NCBI RefSeq assembly: GCF_015767265.1
Contig: NZ_JADPIB010000004.1
Span: forward strand, 1 to 64,000
From: Aureivirga marina
Lineage (GTDB): Bacteria; Bacteroidota; Bacteroidia; Flavobacteriales; Flavobacteriaceae
Length of the DNA stretch: 64,000 bases
Direction of reading: 5' to 3'
The notes beneath the pieces were generated by a model that did no database searches, was not told where the DNA came from, and saw only the letters and a list, made by a program, of their open reading frames with translations. The position numbers and the translations under genes were made by a program. Position 1 is the stretch's first letter. Each line of letters starts with the position of its first letter. This document shows, piece by piece, positions 52,194 to 61,307 of the stretch.

Positions 52194-54585
52194 TTAATTT
52201 ACCATTAATAATAAGATCATTTAATTTATCTTCTAAAACTTCTATGTTTTCTAAATCTAAAATTTCTTCAAGCTCTTCAGTTGATAAATCATTTTCATAA
52301 AGCCTTAAATTTATATATCTATGAATGTTTTTTGAATAAATAATAGAGTTTAAATCATTTCTAAATTCTTTTATTTTTAAAATGTCATTTTCTTCAAAAA
52401 GATATTTTAAAATTTCAATTATATCTTTTATTTTAGGGTTTGAATTATTTTTATCAACTGTATTGTAATCTTTAATAATTAAAAAAGTATTTGAATCATC
52501 ACTTTCTTTTTTTAAAAAAAATCTTTTTTCAGAATTTTTTTCTAAATATCTTTTAATATTTGAAAAAAGTAAGTTGTAAACATCTAAATATTTTATTTTT
52601 AAAAGTTCAATTAATAATAAGTCATAAATAACAATATCTCTTTCAATATCTTTAATATTTGTAATAAATGAATTTGAGAATCGAGTTGTATCTCTAAATG
52701 TATTAATATGATTTCTTGAAAAAATATTAAATTCTTCATCTATATTTAAGGACTCTTTTAGTTTATCTTTAGATTTTTGATTTTTAAGTCTATCAATAAT
52801 TAATTTTTCTAAATGAATTAGATTGTATTCATTTTTAAACTTTGGTAAAGGAAATTCCGATTGAAAAATCTTCTCTAAATAATTTTCATGTTTTTCATTT
52901 ATTTCTTTTACGGCTTTTGAAACATACTCTTTATCATAAGCAGTAATAAAAAATACATTTTTAAAATTAGCAGTATTTCTTATAATCCTTAAAACTTCAA
53001 TGACTTCTAATTTATCTAAACGATCCAAATCATCTATGAAAATGAAAATTTTTCTATCTATTTCTGAAATTATATTATTAATTATATCAAATTCCTCTTT
53101 AACAGATTTTGGAGATTTTATAATTGTCTGAATAGGTTTTAAAATTGATTTACCACCAACTTCTGAATCTAATAATAATTGAATGTATAATTGAATATTG
53201 TGTTCTAATTTAGAATGAAAAGGTTTTAAGGAATTACTTAAGGTATTAAAGAAATCTTTAGTTATTAATTTAGCATCTTTATTTAACCAAGGTTTAAATT
53301 CTATAATTATATTTTCATTATTTAATAGTTTATAATGAACTATTTTTATTTTATTAATTATATTTTCAAGCTCTTTATAAGAATGTGCTTTTAATGAATT
53401 TATAATTTCTTGAACAAAATTATTATTTGTTTTGTTTAGAAATACTCTAATATTTTTTATTTCCTTTTCTGAATTATTTAATTCGTTTTTAATTTTGTTG
53501 AAATCTTTGATATTTTCAAGATTAATAATTTTATTTATAGAATTTTGTAATTTGAAAATATATTCTATTTGAATATTAATTTCTTTAATAAAATTCGGTT
53601 CAATTTTATTTTTATACTCTTCAAGCTTTATCTTTGTCTCTTCTAAATTTGAAATGTAATTATTAATATCACCTTTTTTTACTTCAATTTTGGCAATTTC
53701 ATCTATAATGTTTTTTAAATCTAAATTACTTTTGATTTTTTGTGAAATAAGTTTAATATTCTGTTTGTTGGTTTCGTCAATATATTGATTTATATTTTCT
53801 AATAAATCAATAGTTTTCATTAAACCATTTTTATGCTTTTCTTCATCCTCTTCATCTTTTATTTTTTCAAGAATATTTATTACAGTTTCAAGTTGTTTTC
53901 CTTCTAATTCATTTTTAAGTAAATTCATAAAAGAAGATTTTCCAGAACCCCATTCTCCAATAATTCCAACAGCAAAAGAGTTTTCTTTTGCATCTGTTTT
54001 TTCTAATTTATAAGCAATTTGTTTTGCAAAATTTACTCTACCGAGAGATTCATCATCTTCTGATGAAATAGGTTCGTCAACATGAAAACCTTCATAATCG
54101 TTTTCGTTTATTTCAATTTTAGCATTTTTTAATTTATTCTGAATTAAAAAACCTAGAAAATACAATCCAAAACCAAAAGCAATAAAATCTATAAAAACGA
54201 TTTTGTTTTTTGAAGGATGAAAAATCCAAGCATTTCCTATAAGTCGTTCATATATTATAATACCGATAACAACGGTACTAATAATAAAACCTCTTTGTGA
54301 ATACTTATGATTATTGTAAAGTTTAAGGCTGAAAGAAATGAGAAAAAAGATGAAAACTAAAATTAAAACATAATAAATTTCAGTTGTTTCTTTAAAAATA
54401 TCGAATTTTCCTTTTACAATATTTTTATACCAGAAATCAATAAATGGTTTTCTGAAAAAAACATAAATCAAAGTACCAATAAAAATGTATTTATGTTCTA
54501 AACAAAACTCATAAATTGATTTTAAATATTTAATGAAAGTCCTTTGGTATTCATAAACTTTCTCAGCAATCGATTCTTGGCTCAT
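52156..54585 (-). CDS. KAP-family P-loop NTPase with N-terminal membrane helices
   Basis: 809-residue predicted membrane-anchored NTPase. Four hydrophobic helices lie in the first 150 residues (about 33-45, 71-89, 100-118, 129-149), then a cytoplasmic KAP domain: Walker A GEWGSGKS (210-217), an inserted Lys/Glu/Ile/Asn-rich coiled-coil (about 230-420), the family motif EFKPWLN (429-435), Walker B FIFIDDLDRLD (514-524) and a following FITAYDKEYV strand. KAP proteins include PifA, which excludes phage T7, and Kidins220. Two-gene unit with the downstream helical protein; AT-rich, with a promoter 16 bp before the ATG. Role in phage defence is a hypothesis based on family and context. Confidence 0.85.
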   Translation of the reverse strand: MSQESIAEKVYEYQRTFIKYLKSIYEFCLEHKYIFIGTLIYVFFRKPFIDFWYKNIVKGKFDIFKETTEIYYVLILVFIFFLISFSLKLYNNHKYSQRGFIISTVVIGIIIYERLIGNAWIFHPSKNKIVFIDFIAFGFGLYFLGFLIQNKLKNAKIEINENDYEGFHVDEPISSEDDESLGRVNFAKQIAYKLEKTDAKENSFAVGIIGEWGSGKSSFMNLLKNELEGKQLETVINILEKIKDEEDEEKHKNGLMKTIDLLENINQYIDETNKQNIKLISQKIKSNLDLKNIIDEIAKIEVKKGDINNYISNLEETKIKLEEYKNKIEPNFIKEINIQIEYIFKLQNSINKIINLENIKDFNKIKNELNNSEKEIKNIRVFLNKTNNNFVQEIINSLKAHSYKELENIINKIKIVHYKLLNNENIIIEFKPWLNKDAKLITKDFFNTLSNSLKPFHSKLEHNIQLYIQLLLDSEVGGKSILKPIQTIIKSPKSVKEEFDIINNIISEIDRKIFIFIDDLDRLDKLEVIEVLRIIRNTANFKNVFFITAYDKEYVSKAVKEINEKHENYLEKIFQSEFPLPKFKNEYNLIHLEKLIIDRLKNQKSKDKLKESLNIDEEFNIFSRNHINTFRDTTRFSNSFITNIKDIERDIVIYDLLLIELLKIKYLDVYNLLFSNIKRYLEKNSEKRFFLKKESDDSNTFLIIKDYNTVDKNNSNPKIKDIIEILKYLFEENDILKIKEFRNDLNSIIYSKNIHRYINLRLYENDLSTEELEEILDLENIEVLEDKLNDLIINGKLNEIKNGIRKRAN

Positions 54586-54601
54586 AGAAATTTGGTTTGA
54601 A

Positions 54602-54609
54602 CAAATTTA
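54602..54609 (-). promoter_or_regulatory. Predicted promoter (-7 box) of KAP cassette
   Basis: Minus-strand TAAATTTG matches TAnnTTTG; predicted leader about 13 nt. Confidence 0.5.
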
Positions 54610-54643
54610 AATAATTAATAGTTACGATTTTATTTAGGCGTTG

Positions 54644-54651
54644 TATATTTG
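54644..54651 (+). promoter_or_regulatory. Predicted promoter (-7 box) of T9SS cargo gene
   Basis: TATATTTG matches TAnnTTTG; predicted leader about 37 nt. Divergent from the KAP promoter. Confidence 0.6.
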
Positions 54652-54691
54652 CATCGCTTTGAAAACAAATATGAATTGATAAAAAAATATT

Positions 54692-55858
54692 ATGAAACAA
54701 AAATTACTATGCATCTTAACGTTATTAATCAGTATTTCAACATTTAGCCAATACAAGCCACTTTTAGAAGAAAATAAGATTTGGGTATATTGTGTAAAAA
54801 CAGATGATGTTATTTACCCAGATATTGCTCCAGTGTATAATACCATAAGCCAATGTTTTAAAGTTTTTTTGGATGGAACCGAAGAGATTAATGGAATTAC
54901 ATATAGAAAAGTTTATATGGAAAAATTCTATGAAGTTGATTATATACTTGATTATACTGATGGTTCAATTGTTATAGAAGAAACACTAGAAGCAAATCCA
55001 AATACTTATGAGCATTTATCTGGAGGTGAAGTGCTTCAAATGATGGAAAATGCAGATGCGCCTGCTTTGATCGGATATATGCGAGAAGATATTACAGAAG
55101 AGAAAGTATATGCTATCTCGTTATTATATGATAATTCAGATGAAGAGTTTATGTCTTCTGAATATTTAGCATATGATTTTAGTGTTACAGAAGGAGCAGA
55201 ATATTATACAAGACTTCATTGTGTTAGAGATGGATATATGCGAGATGCTTCATATTATTCGACTGAAGAAGGAGATGCGGTGGAAATTCAAGAAATTAAT
55301 ACAATTACAATTGAAGGTGAAGAACGAAAACAAATTAGTAAGATTAAAAGTGAAATTCACGATATGACTTTATTAGATTTAAATTATGAAAATATTAAAT
55401 TTATTGAAGGAATTGGAAGTACCAATAATTTGTTACATCCTTTATCTTGGAAGATTCTTTATATAAGAAAGAAAAATGAAAGAGTAACTGGTGCAAATGG
55501 ATATGAGAATTGTAATTATGGACAATTAATGTTTATTTCCAAAGATGATGAGGTGATTTTTAATCCATCAAATTTTGAGTTTAATAGATTCATTTTAAAT
55601 GTAGAAACAGAAAAAGAAGCTTTTGAAAATTTAATGATATCTCCAATTCCAACAAAAGATAGAATTCAAATTAAGGGTATAAATCAAGAATTAACTTTTG
55701 AATTATTTGATTTAAATGGGAGAAAATTAAATGTTTCTTCAGAAAGGTTAAATACCGAATATTCTCTTAATATTTCTCATGTAGAAAAAGGAATTTATCT
55801 TTTAAAAATTAAGAATAAAAACAATTCTATAATTACAAGAAAAATTGTAAAAGAATAA
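54692..55858 (+). CDS. Secreted protein with T9SS type A sorting domain
   Basis: 388 residues with a signal peptide (KLLCILTLLISISTFSQ). The central part starts YKPLLEENKIWVYCVKTDDV and holds no enzyme motif I recognise; it is rich in acidic and aromatic residues. The C-terminal 75 residues (NLMISPIPTKDRIQIKG, FELFDLNGRKLNV, VEKGIYLLKIKNKNNS) form a type A sorting domain for the type IX secretion system, so the protein should reach the cell surface. Function unknown. Divergent from the KAP cassette. Confidence 0.85.
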   Translation: MKQKLLCILTLLISISTFSQYKPLLEENKIWVYCVKTDDVIYPDIAPVYNTISQCFKVFLDGTEEINGITYRKVYMEKFYEVDYILDYTDGSIVIEETLEANPNTYEHLSGGEVLQMMENADAPALIGYMREDITEEKVYAISLLYDNSDEEFMSSEYLAYDFSVTEGAEYYTRLHCVRDGYMRDASYYSTEEGDAVEIQEINTITIEGEERKQISKIKSEIHDMTLLDLNYENIKFIEGIGSTNNLLHPLSWKILYIRKKNERVTGANGYENCNYGQLMFISKDDEVIFNPSNFEFNRFILNVETEKEAFENLMISPIPTKDRIQIKGINQELTFELFDLNGRKLNVSSERLNTEYSLNISHVEKGIYLLKIKNKNNSIITRKIVKE

Positions 55859-55920
55859 GTTAGGCTTTGTTTAAATATCAAGTTAATATTAATAAGTTAT
55901 TTTAAAAAACATAGCAATAA

Positions 55921-55954
55921 AAAAGCGAAGTTAAAATCAACTTCGCTTTTTTTT
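55921..55954. terminator. Bidirectional terminator between T9SS cargo and amidohydrolase
   Basis: AAAAGCGAAGTT (55921-55932) / AACTTCGCTTTT (55939-55950) with A- and T-runs, between convergent genes. Confidence 0.9.
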
Positions 55955-55956
55955 AT

Positions 55957-57834
55957 TTATAGTTTAGGATAAACTTGAATACCATCTTTCCAAGTCTCCT
56001 CAACTTTAATATTTCGCATATTTAAGAATGGATTTGGCATTTCCAATGGATTTTGCTCTAAAATCACATAATCTGCAAATTTTCCTTCTTCCAAAGAACC
56101 AACCCAATTATCCGCATGACATTGCCAAGCTGCATCAATTGTTACAGCTCGTAAAGCATTTACAGGTGAAATTCTTTCTTTTGGATTTAAAACATTTTTC
56201 TCATGAATTTGTGGTGAATTTGGACTTGCTTCCATTACTCTTGTGATTGCTTGTTCCATCATTCGTAATCCTCCAATTGGACTTACACCAAAATCACTGT
56301 GGAAAGAAATTTTTAAACCATGATCTAAAGCAGATTGACATAAATCTAGTTTTTCTGCTTTTTCCATAAAAATGGCATTTCTAAACACATATCCCCAATA
56401 ACCAACATGTCCAATTAAGAAACTAGGTGACAAGTTTAATTTTTTAAGTCTAAAAAGATTTGTTTCATTTAAAATAGAACAGTGCTCTACACGATTTCTA
56501 AAATCAAGTGGATTTTTCTTTTCAACAGAAAATTTGAAAGCATATTCAAAAGCATCGATTGTTTGACTTACAGCAGCATCTCCATTTGCATGTGTCATTA
56601 TAGACCAACCTTTATCAATACAAATTCTAGTTAATTCTCTTAATTCTTGATTTGAAAAATTAGCAATTCCTAAATTATTTTTTGGTTCACAGCAATAATA
56701 TTCTGTTTGAGATCCAGTCAAACCTTGATTAGATCCATCAGAAACTATTTTAATAGAAGCAATATATCCATTATGATAATTTTCTATTTTTTCAAACTCT
56801 TTTAAATCTTCCGCTTGATTTTCACTAAAATAAATTTTCGCACCACCAAAACGCACAGGAATTTCATTTAAATCTGCATATAATTTTAAAAATTCAATAG
56901 AGCTTTTTTGCAAAGCAGCATCATATAAAAAAGTTACACCTTGTTTTGCTGCTTCATCAAAAGTTTCTGCAACATACTTAGAAACATTTTCAACCATAAA
57001 CGAAACTTGATTTATAGGAAGTGCAGGAACTAACCATTTCATTTGTTCAACTTCTTGAAGCATTCCATTTGTTTTATTTATAAAATCTTCTAAAGATTCA
57101 TACAATTTTTTGAAATCTTCATTTAAAGAATTTGCTTTATATGTTTTTTCAAGTGCTAACTTATTTAAATATAAAGTGTGCATAGAAGCTGCCATCAGTA
57201 CGATTGGAGTTTCTGTACTAATTTGATCTAATCGTTCAAAATCGAAAGTTTCTAATTGTGTTAATGAACCAGGGCTTTGATTTATTTTAAAAGGCATCAA
57301 AGAAGGATCAACTTCTTTTCCAAAAAACCATAATACTTTAGCATCTGAATCTACATTTTTTAAAATTTTAATTTCATTTTGAATTGTTTCTTTAATGTAA
57401 TCAAAATCATATTTTGGAATTAATTTTTGATTTTCAATTCGAGATAAATTTTTCCAAGTTCCTAGAAAAGAACTGGGAATAATATGCATGTGTGGTTCTA
57501 CAAATCCTGGAAGTAACGTTTGGTTTTTAGTTAAATAAATGGTGTCATATGAAACTTTCTTTTTGTCTAAAATTGACTTTACATAGTCTTCAGTTCCATT
57601 AGCTAAAACTTTTCCTTCGTGAAAAGCAATAGCTTTTACTTTTGCAGTTTGATTGTTGTTTATTGGAATTATGGAAGCAGAATCTTCTTTACAGATATAA
57701 AGCAAAGTAGGTTTTTTGTGCTTTTTTTTGGGATAAATTATTTTTGGTAAAGGTTTTAAATTTTCTTCCATTTCTTTTGTGATTGGATTATGGCAACCAC
57801 AATGAATACAATCATTTGTTTTTTGTTTATTCAT
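55957..57834 (-). CDS. Amidohydrolase (YtcJ-like)
   Basis: 625-residue metal-dependent hydrolase of the amidohydrolase superfamily, close to the YtcJ/N-substituted-formamide-deformylase-like group. Seen: TLLPGFVEPHMHI (the first metal His pair), ATL-barrel strands, IKIVSDGSNQG, MTHANGDAAVSQTI, RVEHCSI, SFHSDFGVSPIGG and FADYVILEQNP at the end. No signal peptide; instead the first 15 residues carry Cys9-x2-Cys-x-Cys (NDCIHCGCHNP), an unusual start that might bind metal. It is the last of three genes (25 bp after a beta-propeller lipoprotein). The substrate is unknown. Confidence 0.88.
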   Translation of the reverse strand: MNKQKTNDCIHCGCHNPITKEMEENLKPLPKIIYPKKKHKKPTLLYICKEDSASIIPINNNQTAKVKAIAFHEGKVLANGTEDYVKSILDKKKVSYDTIYLTKNQTLLPGFVEPHMHIIPSSFLGTWKNLSRIENQKLIPKYDFDYIKETIQNEIKILKNVDSDAKVLWFFGKEVDPSLMPFKINQSPGSLTQLETFDFERLDQISTETPIVLMAASMHTLYLNKLALEKTYKANSLNEDFKKLYESLEDFINKTNGMLQEVEQMKWLVPALPINQVSFMVENVSKYVAETFDEAAKQGVTFLYDAALQKSSIEFLKLYADLNEIPVRFGGAKIYFSENQAEDLKEFEKIENYHNGYIASIKIVSDGSNQGLTGSQTEYYCCEPKNNLGIANFSNQELRELTRICIDKGWSIMTHANGDAAVSQTIDAFEYAFKFSVEKKNPLDFRNRVEHCSILNETNLFRLKKLNLSPSFLIGHVGYWGYVFRNAIFMEKAEKLDLCQSALDHGLKISFHSDFGVSPIGGLRMMEQAITRVMEASPNSPQIHEKNVLNPKERISPVNALRAVTIDAAWQCHADNWVGSLEEGKFADYVILEQNPLEMPNPFLNMRNIKVEETWKDGIQVYPKL

Positions 57835-57858
57835 TTTAATTAAGTTTTTAAAATAGAA

Positions 57859-59028
57859 TTATTCAGTAAAACCATTAAATCCGCCAGAAATCGTATTAAT
57901 TATAGGAGAATTTAAAAAGCTTGCATTTTTATCATAAACTAAACTTCCATTAGGTTCAATTCGATAACTATCAATACGCTCATTTAATGGATCAATCACA
58001 TAAATAAAATGATCTGTAACTACTAAATCTAAAAAAGTATAATAACGAATTGTACTTTCACCTTGAATCACTGTATTTCTTGATGGAGGAGGAGTAGATT
58101 CTGTAACTAACAAAACTTCTTCTGTATAATTTCGAATATCAAATTTGAAAATTTTACCTTCTGGTGTATTACTTCCATAAAGAAAATTATTTAATTTATC
58201 CGTTTTTAGCCAGCAAATTCCTCTTTCATTTGTATCATATTCTGATAATAAATTCAGTTTATTTTCAGTATCAATTTTATAAATTCCAACACTTCCCAAA
58301 CGAGCTCTCGTTACAGCAACAACATCATCTGTGATAAAAGTTGCTCCAAAAGGACGAAGAACAGCATTTTCTCCAATAGAAATAAAACCACCAGATTCGT
58401 CTAATTTTATCACATATGCTTTATCAGAAATTGTTGTTACAATCAATTTTGTTCCAGATTTATTTATGGAAACATTGGTATATCCTAAAACAGAACTATC
58501 GAATTGATGAATTGCATTTGCAATTGGTGAAGTATTTCCTTCTTTATCAATTTTAAAACCTTGTAAACCTCCATAAAGATGTAAAACATAGACAATATCT
58601 TTCACACTCGCCATGGAAGTCGGATACAAAAAATCGGTATTTTGTTTTGCTTTAAATTCTAAAGAATCAGAATGAATTTTAAAAATAGAAAAAGAAGGAT
58701 CAAAATTATTTACATTTAAAACTAAACTATTTTCATGTGCAAAAATCACTGCATCTTGAGAACTATTTGGATCGGATGAAACTCCAAATTCTCTATAATC
58801 ATGAAGATTTCCACCACTTCCTTTTGTTCCGTAATTTCCAAGAAGTTTTAATTCTGCATTTGCATTTCTTTGAAAATAAAATAGCTGATTTTCTGCATTT
58901 AAATTATTTAAAACAAAAAAAGCATCTTCCACTTGATTGTTTTCAGAACAACATAAATCATCATCATTAGAACACGAAAAAAGAAAAAGGAAACAACAGA
59001 AATAAAATGACTTTTTAAGATTTTTCAT
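57859..59028 (-). CDS. Beta-propeller lipoprotein (second copy)
   Basis: 389 residues with a lipoprotein signal (FYFCCFLFLFSC, Cys19) and a short Asp/Cys-rich start (SNDDDLCCSEN). The mature part is built of seven or so blades with repeated L-x-V-N-N-F-D-P and Y-V-L-H-L-x-G-G-L-Q-G-F-K-I-D-x-E-G-N-T-S-type strands, like 6-phosphogluconolactonase/YVTN propellers. A conserved segment STPPPSRNTVIQGE is shared with the next gene upstream, which is clearly a paralogue. It lies between that paralogue (29 bp) and the amidohydrolase (24 bp). Role unknown; likely a surface or periplasmic binding/enzyme protein. Confidence 0.85.
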   Translation of the reverse strand: MKNLKKSFYFCCFLFLFSCSNDDDLCCSENNQVEDAFFVLNNLNAENQLFYFQRNANAELKLLGNYGTKGSGGNLHDYREFGVSSDPNSSQDAVIFAHENSLVLNVNNFDPSFSIFKIHSDSLEFKAKQNTDFLYPTSMASVKDIVYVLHLYGGLQGFKIDKEGNTSPIANAIHQFDSSVLGYTNVSINKSGTKLIVTTISDKAYVIKLDESGGFISIGENAVLRPFGATFITDDVVAVTRARLGSVGIYKIDTENKLNLLSEYDTNERGICWLKTDKLNNFLYGSNTPEGKIFKFDIRNYTEEVLLVTESTPPPSRNTVIQGESTIRYYTFLDLVVTDHFIYVIDPLNERIDSYRIEPNGSLVYDKNASFLNSPIINTISGGFNGFTE

Positions 59029-59057
59029 AAACAGTGTATTAGAAATATTTTAAAGAA

Positions 59058-60236
59058 TTAATAATCTGAAAAGCCATTAAATCCTCCAGAAATTGTATTT
59101 ACAATTGGCCAATCATTATAGCTTTTATCCGCTTGATATATCAGTGTTCCATCAGTTTCAATTCGATAAACATCAATTCGTTCATTTAAAGGATCAATTG
59201 TATAGATAAATTCTTTTGAATACACTAAATCCAAATACAAATAATGTAATGTAAAATCTCCTTGCATAACAGTATTTCTGGAAGGTGGAGGAGTAGATTT
59301 AAATGTTTGTGGCAATTCATTTTGATAATTACTTAAATCATAAACATAAATTGCACCTTGCGGAGTATTCGTAACATAAGCAGATTTTTTATCATCACTT
59401 ACACGAAGCCAACAATGCCCACCTGTATTTGTGACATTTTTACTTAATAAAACCAATTCATTATTAGCATTTATATTGTAAATTCTTGTACTTCCATCAA
59501 AACCATTTGAAACAGCAATATTTGTATCGTCAATAAAAGCAGAGCCGTATGGACCAATATTTTCATCATAAATTGTTTCAGTGATTGAAGTAAAACCTCC
59601 ATTACTATCTAATTGAATTACGAAAGCACGATTTCGAACTGTTGTGACAACTAAAGTGGTTGCAGAAAAATTGATTGAAACGTTTACATAAGGAGTGTGA
59701 TCTGTCCCAAATTGGTGACTTGCATTTGCAATTGGAGAAGTATTTCCTTCATCATCAATTTTAAAACCTTGTAAACCACCGTTGAGGTGCAAAACATACA
59801 CAAGATTTTTTCGAGTAGCCATTGCATTTGGATATTCGTAATCTGTGGCTTGTTTAGATTTAAATTCTAAAGAATCTCGATGAATTTTTAAGACAGAAAA
59901 AGAAGGATCATTGTTATTTACATTCATCACAAATTTTTTGTCTTCTGAATAAACAATTGCATCCTGAGAAATATTTGGATCCGAAATTGCACCAAAATTA
60001 GAAACTAAAAACAAATTTTCTCCACTTCCTTTTGTAGCATAACTTCCAACATATTCTAATGCATCTTTTTTATCTTTTCTTAAATAAATTAATTGGTTTC
60101 CAGAATTCAAATTATTTAAAACAAAAAAAGCACTTGTCACTTCTTCAGGAGGTGTTTCACAACAATCATCGTCATTATTACAAGAAATCGCAATTAGACA
60201 AAATAAAATAAATAAATAATTGTAAAAATTTTTCAT
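59058..60236 (-). CDS. Beta-propeller lipoprotein (first copy)
   Basis: 392 residues, first gene of the three-gene minus-strand operon. Lipobox IAISC (Cys19) is followed by NNDDDCCETPPEE, again with a pair of Cys. Shared blocks with the downstream copy include VLNNLNSGNQLIYL, SFSVLKIHRDSLEFKSKQ, YVLHLNGGLQGFKIDDEG, STPPPSRNTVMQGD and NTISGGFNGF at the end. The fold is a lactonase-like propeller by strand pattern. No catalytic residue can be assigned by eye. No exact TAnnTTTG promoter is visible in front. Confidence 0.85.
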   Translation of the reverse strand: MKNFYNYLFILFCLIAISCNNDDDCCETPPEEVTSAFFVLNNLNSGNQLIYLRKDKKDALEYVGSYATKGSGENLFLVSNFGAISDPNISQDAIVYSEDKKFVMNVNNNDPSFSVLKIHRDSLEFKSKQATDYEYPNAMATRKNLVYVLHLNGGLQGFKIDDEGNTSPIANASHQFGTDHTPYVNVSINFSATTLVVTTVRNRAFVIQLDSNGGFTSITETIYDENIGPYGSAFIDDTNIAVSNGFDGSTRIYNINANNELVLLSKNVTNTGGHCWLRVSDDKKSAYVTNTPQGAIYVYDLSNYQNELPQTFKSTPPPSRNTVMQGDFTLHYLYLDLVYSKEFIYTIDPLNERIDVYRIETDGTLIYQADKSYNDWPIVNTISGGFNGFSDY

Positions 60237-60367
60237 CGATATTTAGTCTTTAAATTCACATACTTTAAGTTACGATTATTTGTTTAAATAATTAGAAATT
60301 AAATGTTTATGGTTTTGTTTGGAAAGAATTATTACCTTTAGGTGAAAATTCAAAAAACAAATTAAAA

Positions 60368-60766
60368 ATGGAAGAAAATTCTAGTGTAAAAAAAGAAATT
60401 GCTATTGATGGTTCAAGTTTTAAACCTTGGGGAATGGAGTTAAAACAATATTTATTGTTGATGCATTTATCTCAATTAGGAGGAATGATTGTTCCTTTTG
60501 CAGGTTTAATTTTACCAATTGTCATGTGGATAACAAACAAAGATAACGACCCAAAAATTGACGAACACGGAAAAAATATTATGAATTTTATTATCAGTTG
60601 TGTGATTTATGCAACAATTGGTTTGATTCTTACATTTGTGATTATTGGAATTTTTGTGCTTTTTGCTGTTGGAGTTATTGCGATAGTTTTTCCAATTATC
60701 GGAGCAGTAAAAGCTTCTAATGGGGATGTTTATAAATATCCTTTAGCAATTCGCTTTTTTAAATAA
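60368..60766 (+). CDS. DUF4870 membrane protein
   Basis: 132 residues. The acidic and polar first 35 residues are followed by hydrophobic helices (about 36-57, 76-99 and 100-115) and the family motif DEHGKNIMNFIISCVIY, then SNGDVYKYPLAIRFFK at the end. DUF4870 proteins are small inner-membrane proteins of unknown function. A near-consensus box TACCTTTA lies upstream. Monocistronic. Confidence 0.88.
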   Translation: MEENSSVKKEIAIDGSSFKPWGMELKQYLLLMHLSQLGGMIVPFAGLILPIVMWITNKDNDPKIDEHGKNIMNFIISCVIYATIGLILTFVIIGIFVLFAVGVIAIVFPIIGAVKASNGDVYKYPLAIRFFK

Positions 60767-60873
60767 TCAGTTGATTTTTAGAGAAAACAGAAAGAACAAA
60801 TTATTTGTTTGAAAATCTGCTATTTTATAATTATCAAGTTTATTATCATTTTCTAAAAAAAATACAAATCTTT

Positions 60874-60907
60874 AAACCTTTAGAATTTACTTTCTAGAGG
60901 TTTTTTT
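60874..60907 (+). terminator. Intrinsic terminator after DUF4870 gene
   Basis: AAACCTTTAGAA (60874-60885) / TTCTAGAGGTTT (60892-60903, one wobble) followed by a T-run. Confidence 0.7.
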
Positions 60908-61003
60908 ATGAAAAATAGATATAAATAATTTTAAGTGAAAAATTAAATTTAACACTGAAAATAAATAAAAAAATATAGGGAAATTTAAAATAAGAAAAAA
61001 TTG

Positions 61004-61077
61004 TAGCGAGAACGAGACTTGAACTCGTGACCTTCGGATTATGAATCCGACGCTCTAACCAGCTGAGCTACCTCGCC
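61004..61077 (-). tRNA. tRNA-Met (anticodon CAU), copy 4 in transcription order
   Basis: 74-nt cloverleaf on the minus strand: acceptor GGCGAGG/UCUCGCU, D stem GCUC/GAGC, anticodon stem UCGGA/UCCGA with loop UUCAUAA, T arm ACGAG-UUCAAGU-CUCGU, discriminator A73. C11:G24 and no C1:A72 mismatch mean an elongator tRNA; A5:U68 argues against tRNA-Ile(CAU). The G1:U72 pair is weak. CCA is not encoded. Confidence 0.93.
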
Positions 61078-61101
61078 AATAATGCATTTTGAAATTTTTT
61101 G

Positions 61102-61175
61102 TAGCGAGAACGAGACTTGAACTCGTGACCTTCGGATTATGAATCCGACGCTCTAACCAGCTGAGCTACCTCGCC
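61102..61175 (-). tRNA. tRNA-Met (anticodon CAU), copy 3
   Basis: Identical in the mature region to the copy at 61004-61077, including the G1:U72 pair and the fully paired anticodon stem. 24 bp separate the two genes. Confidence 0.93.
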
Positions 61176-61198
61176 AAAATGTATTTTGAGATTTTTTG

Positions 61199-61272
61199 TG
61201 GCGAGAACGAGATTTGAACTCGTGACCTCCGGGTTATGAATCCGACGCTCTAACCAACTGAGCTACCTCGCC
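61199..61272 (-). tRNA. tRNA-Met (anticodon CAU), copy 2, variant type
   Basis: Second sequence type: position 72 is C (regular G1:C72), but the anticodon stem reads UCGGA/CCCGG, leaving an A31:C39 mismatch next to the loop and a U27:G43 pair. T arm loop UUCAAAU. CAU anticodon and elongator features unchanged. Confidence 0.9.
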
Positions 61273-61307
61273 ATTTAAATAAAAAATGTTACTTTTGAGA
61301 ACTTTTG

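Noticed and set aside
50280-54700. Attachment-site or target-site duplication around the KAP cassette
   Set aside because: No direct repeat longer than a few AT bases could be seen at the two ends; no integrase, tRNA or transposase adjacent.
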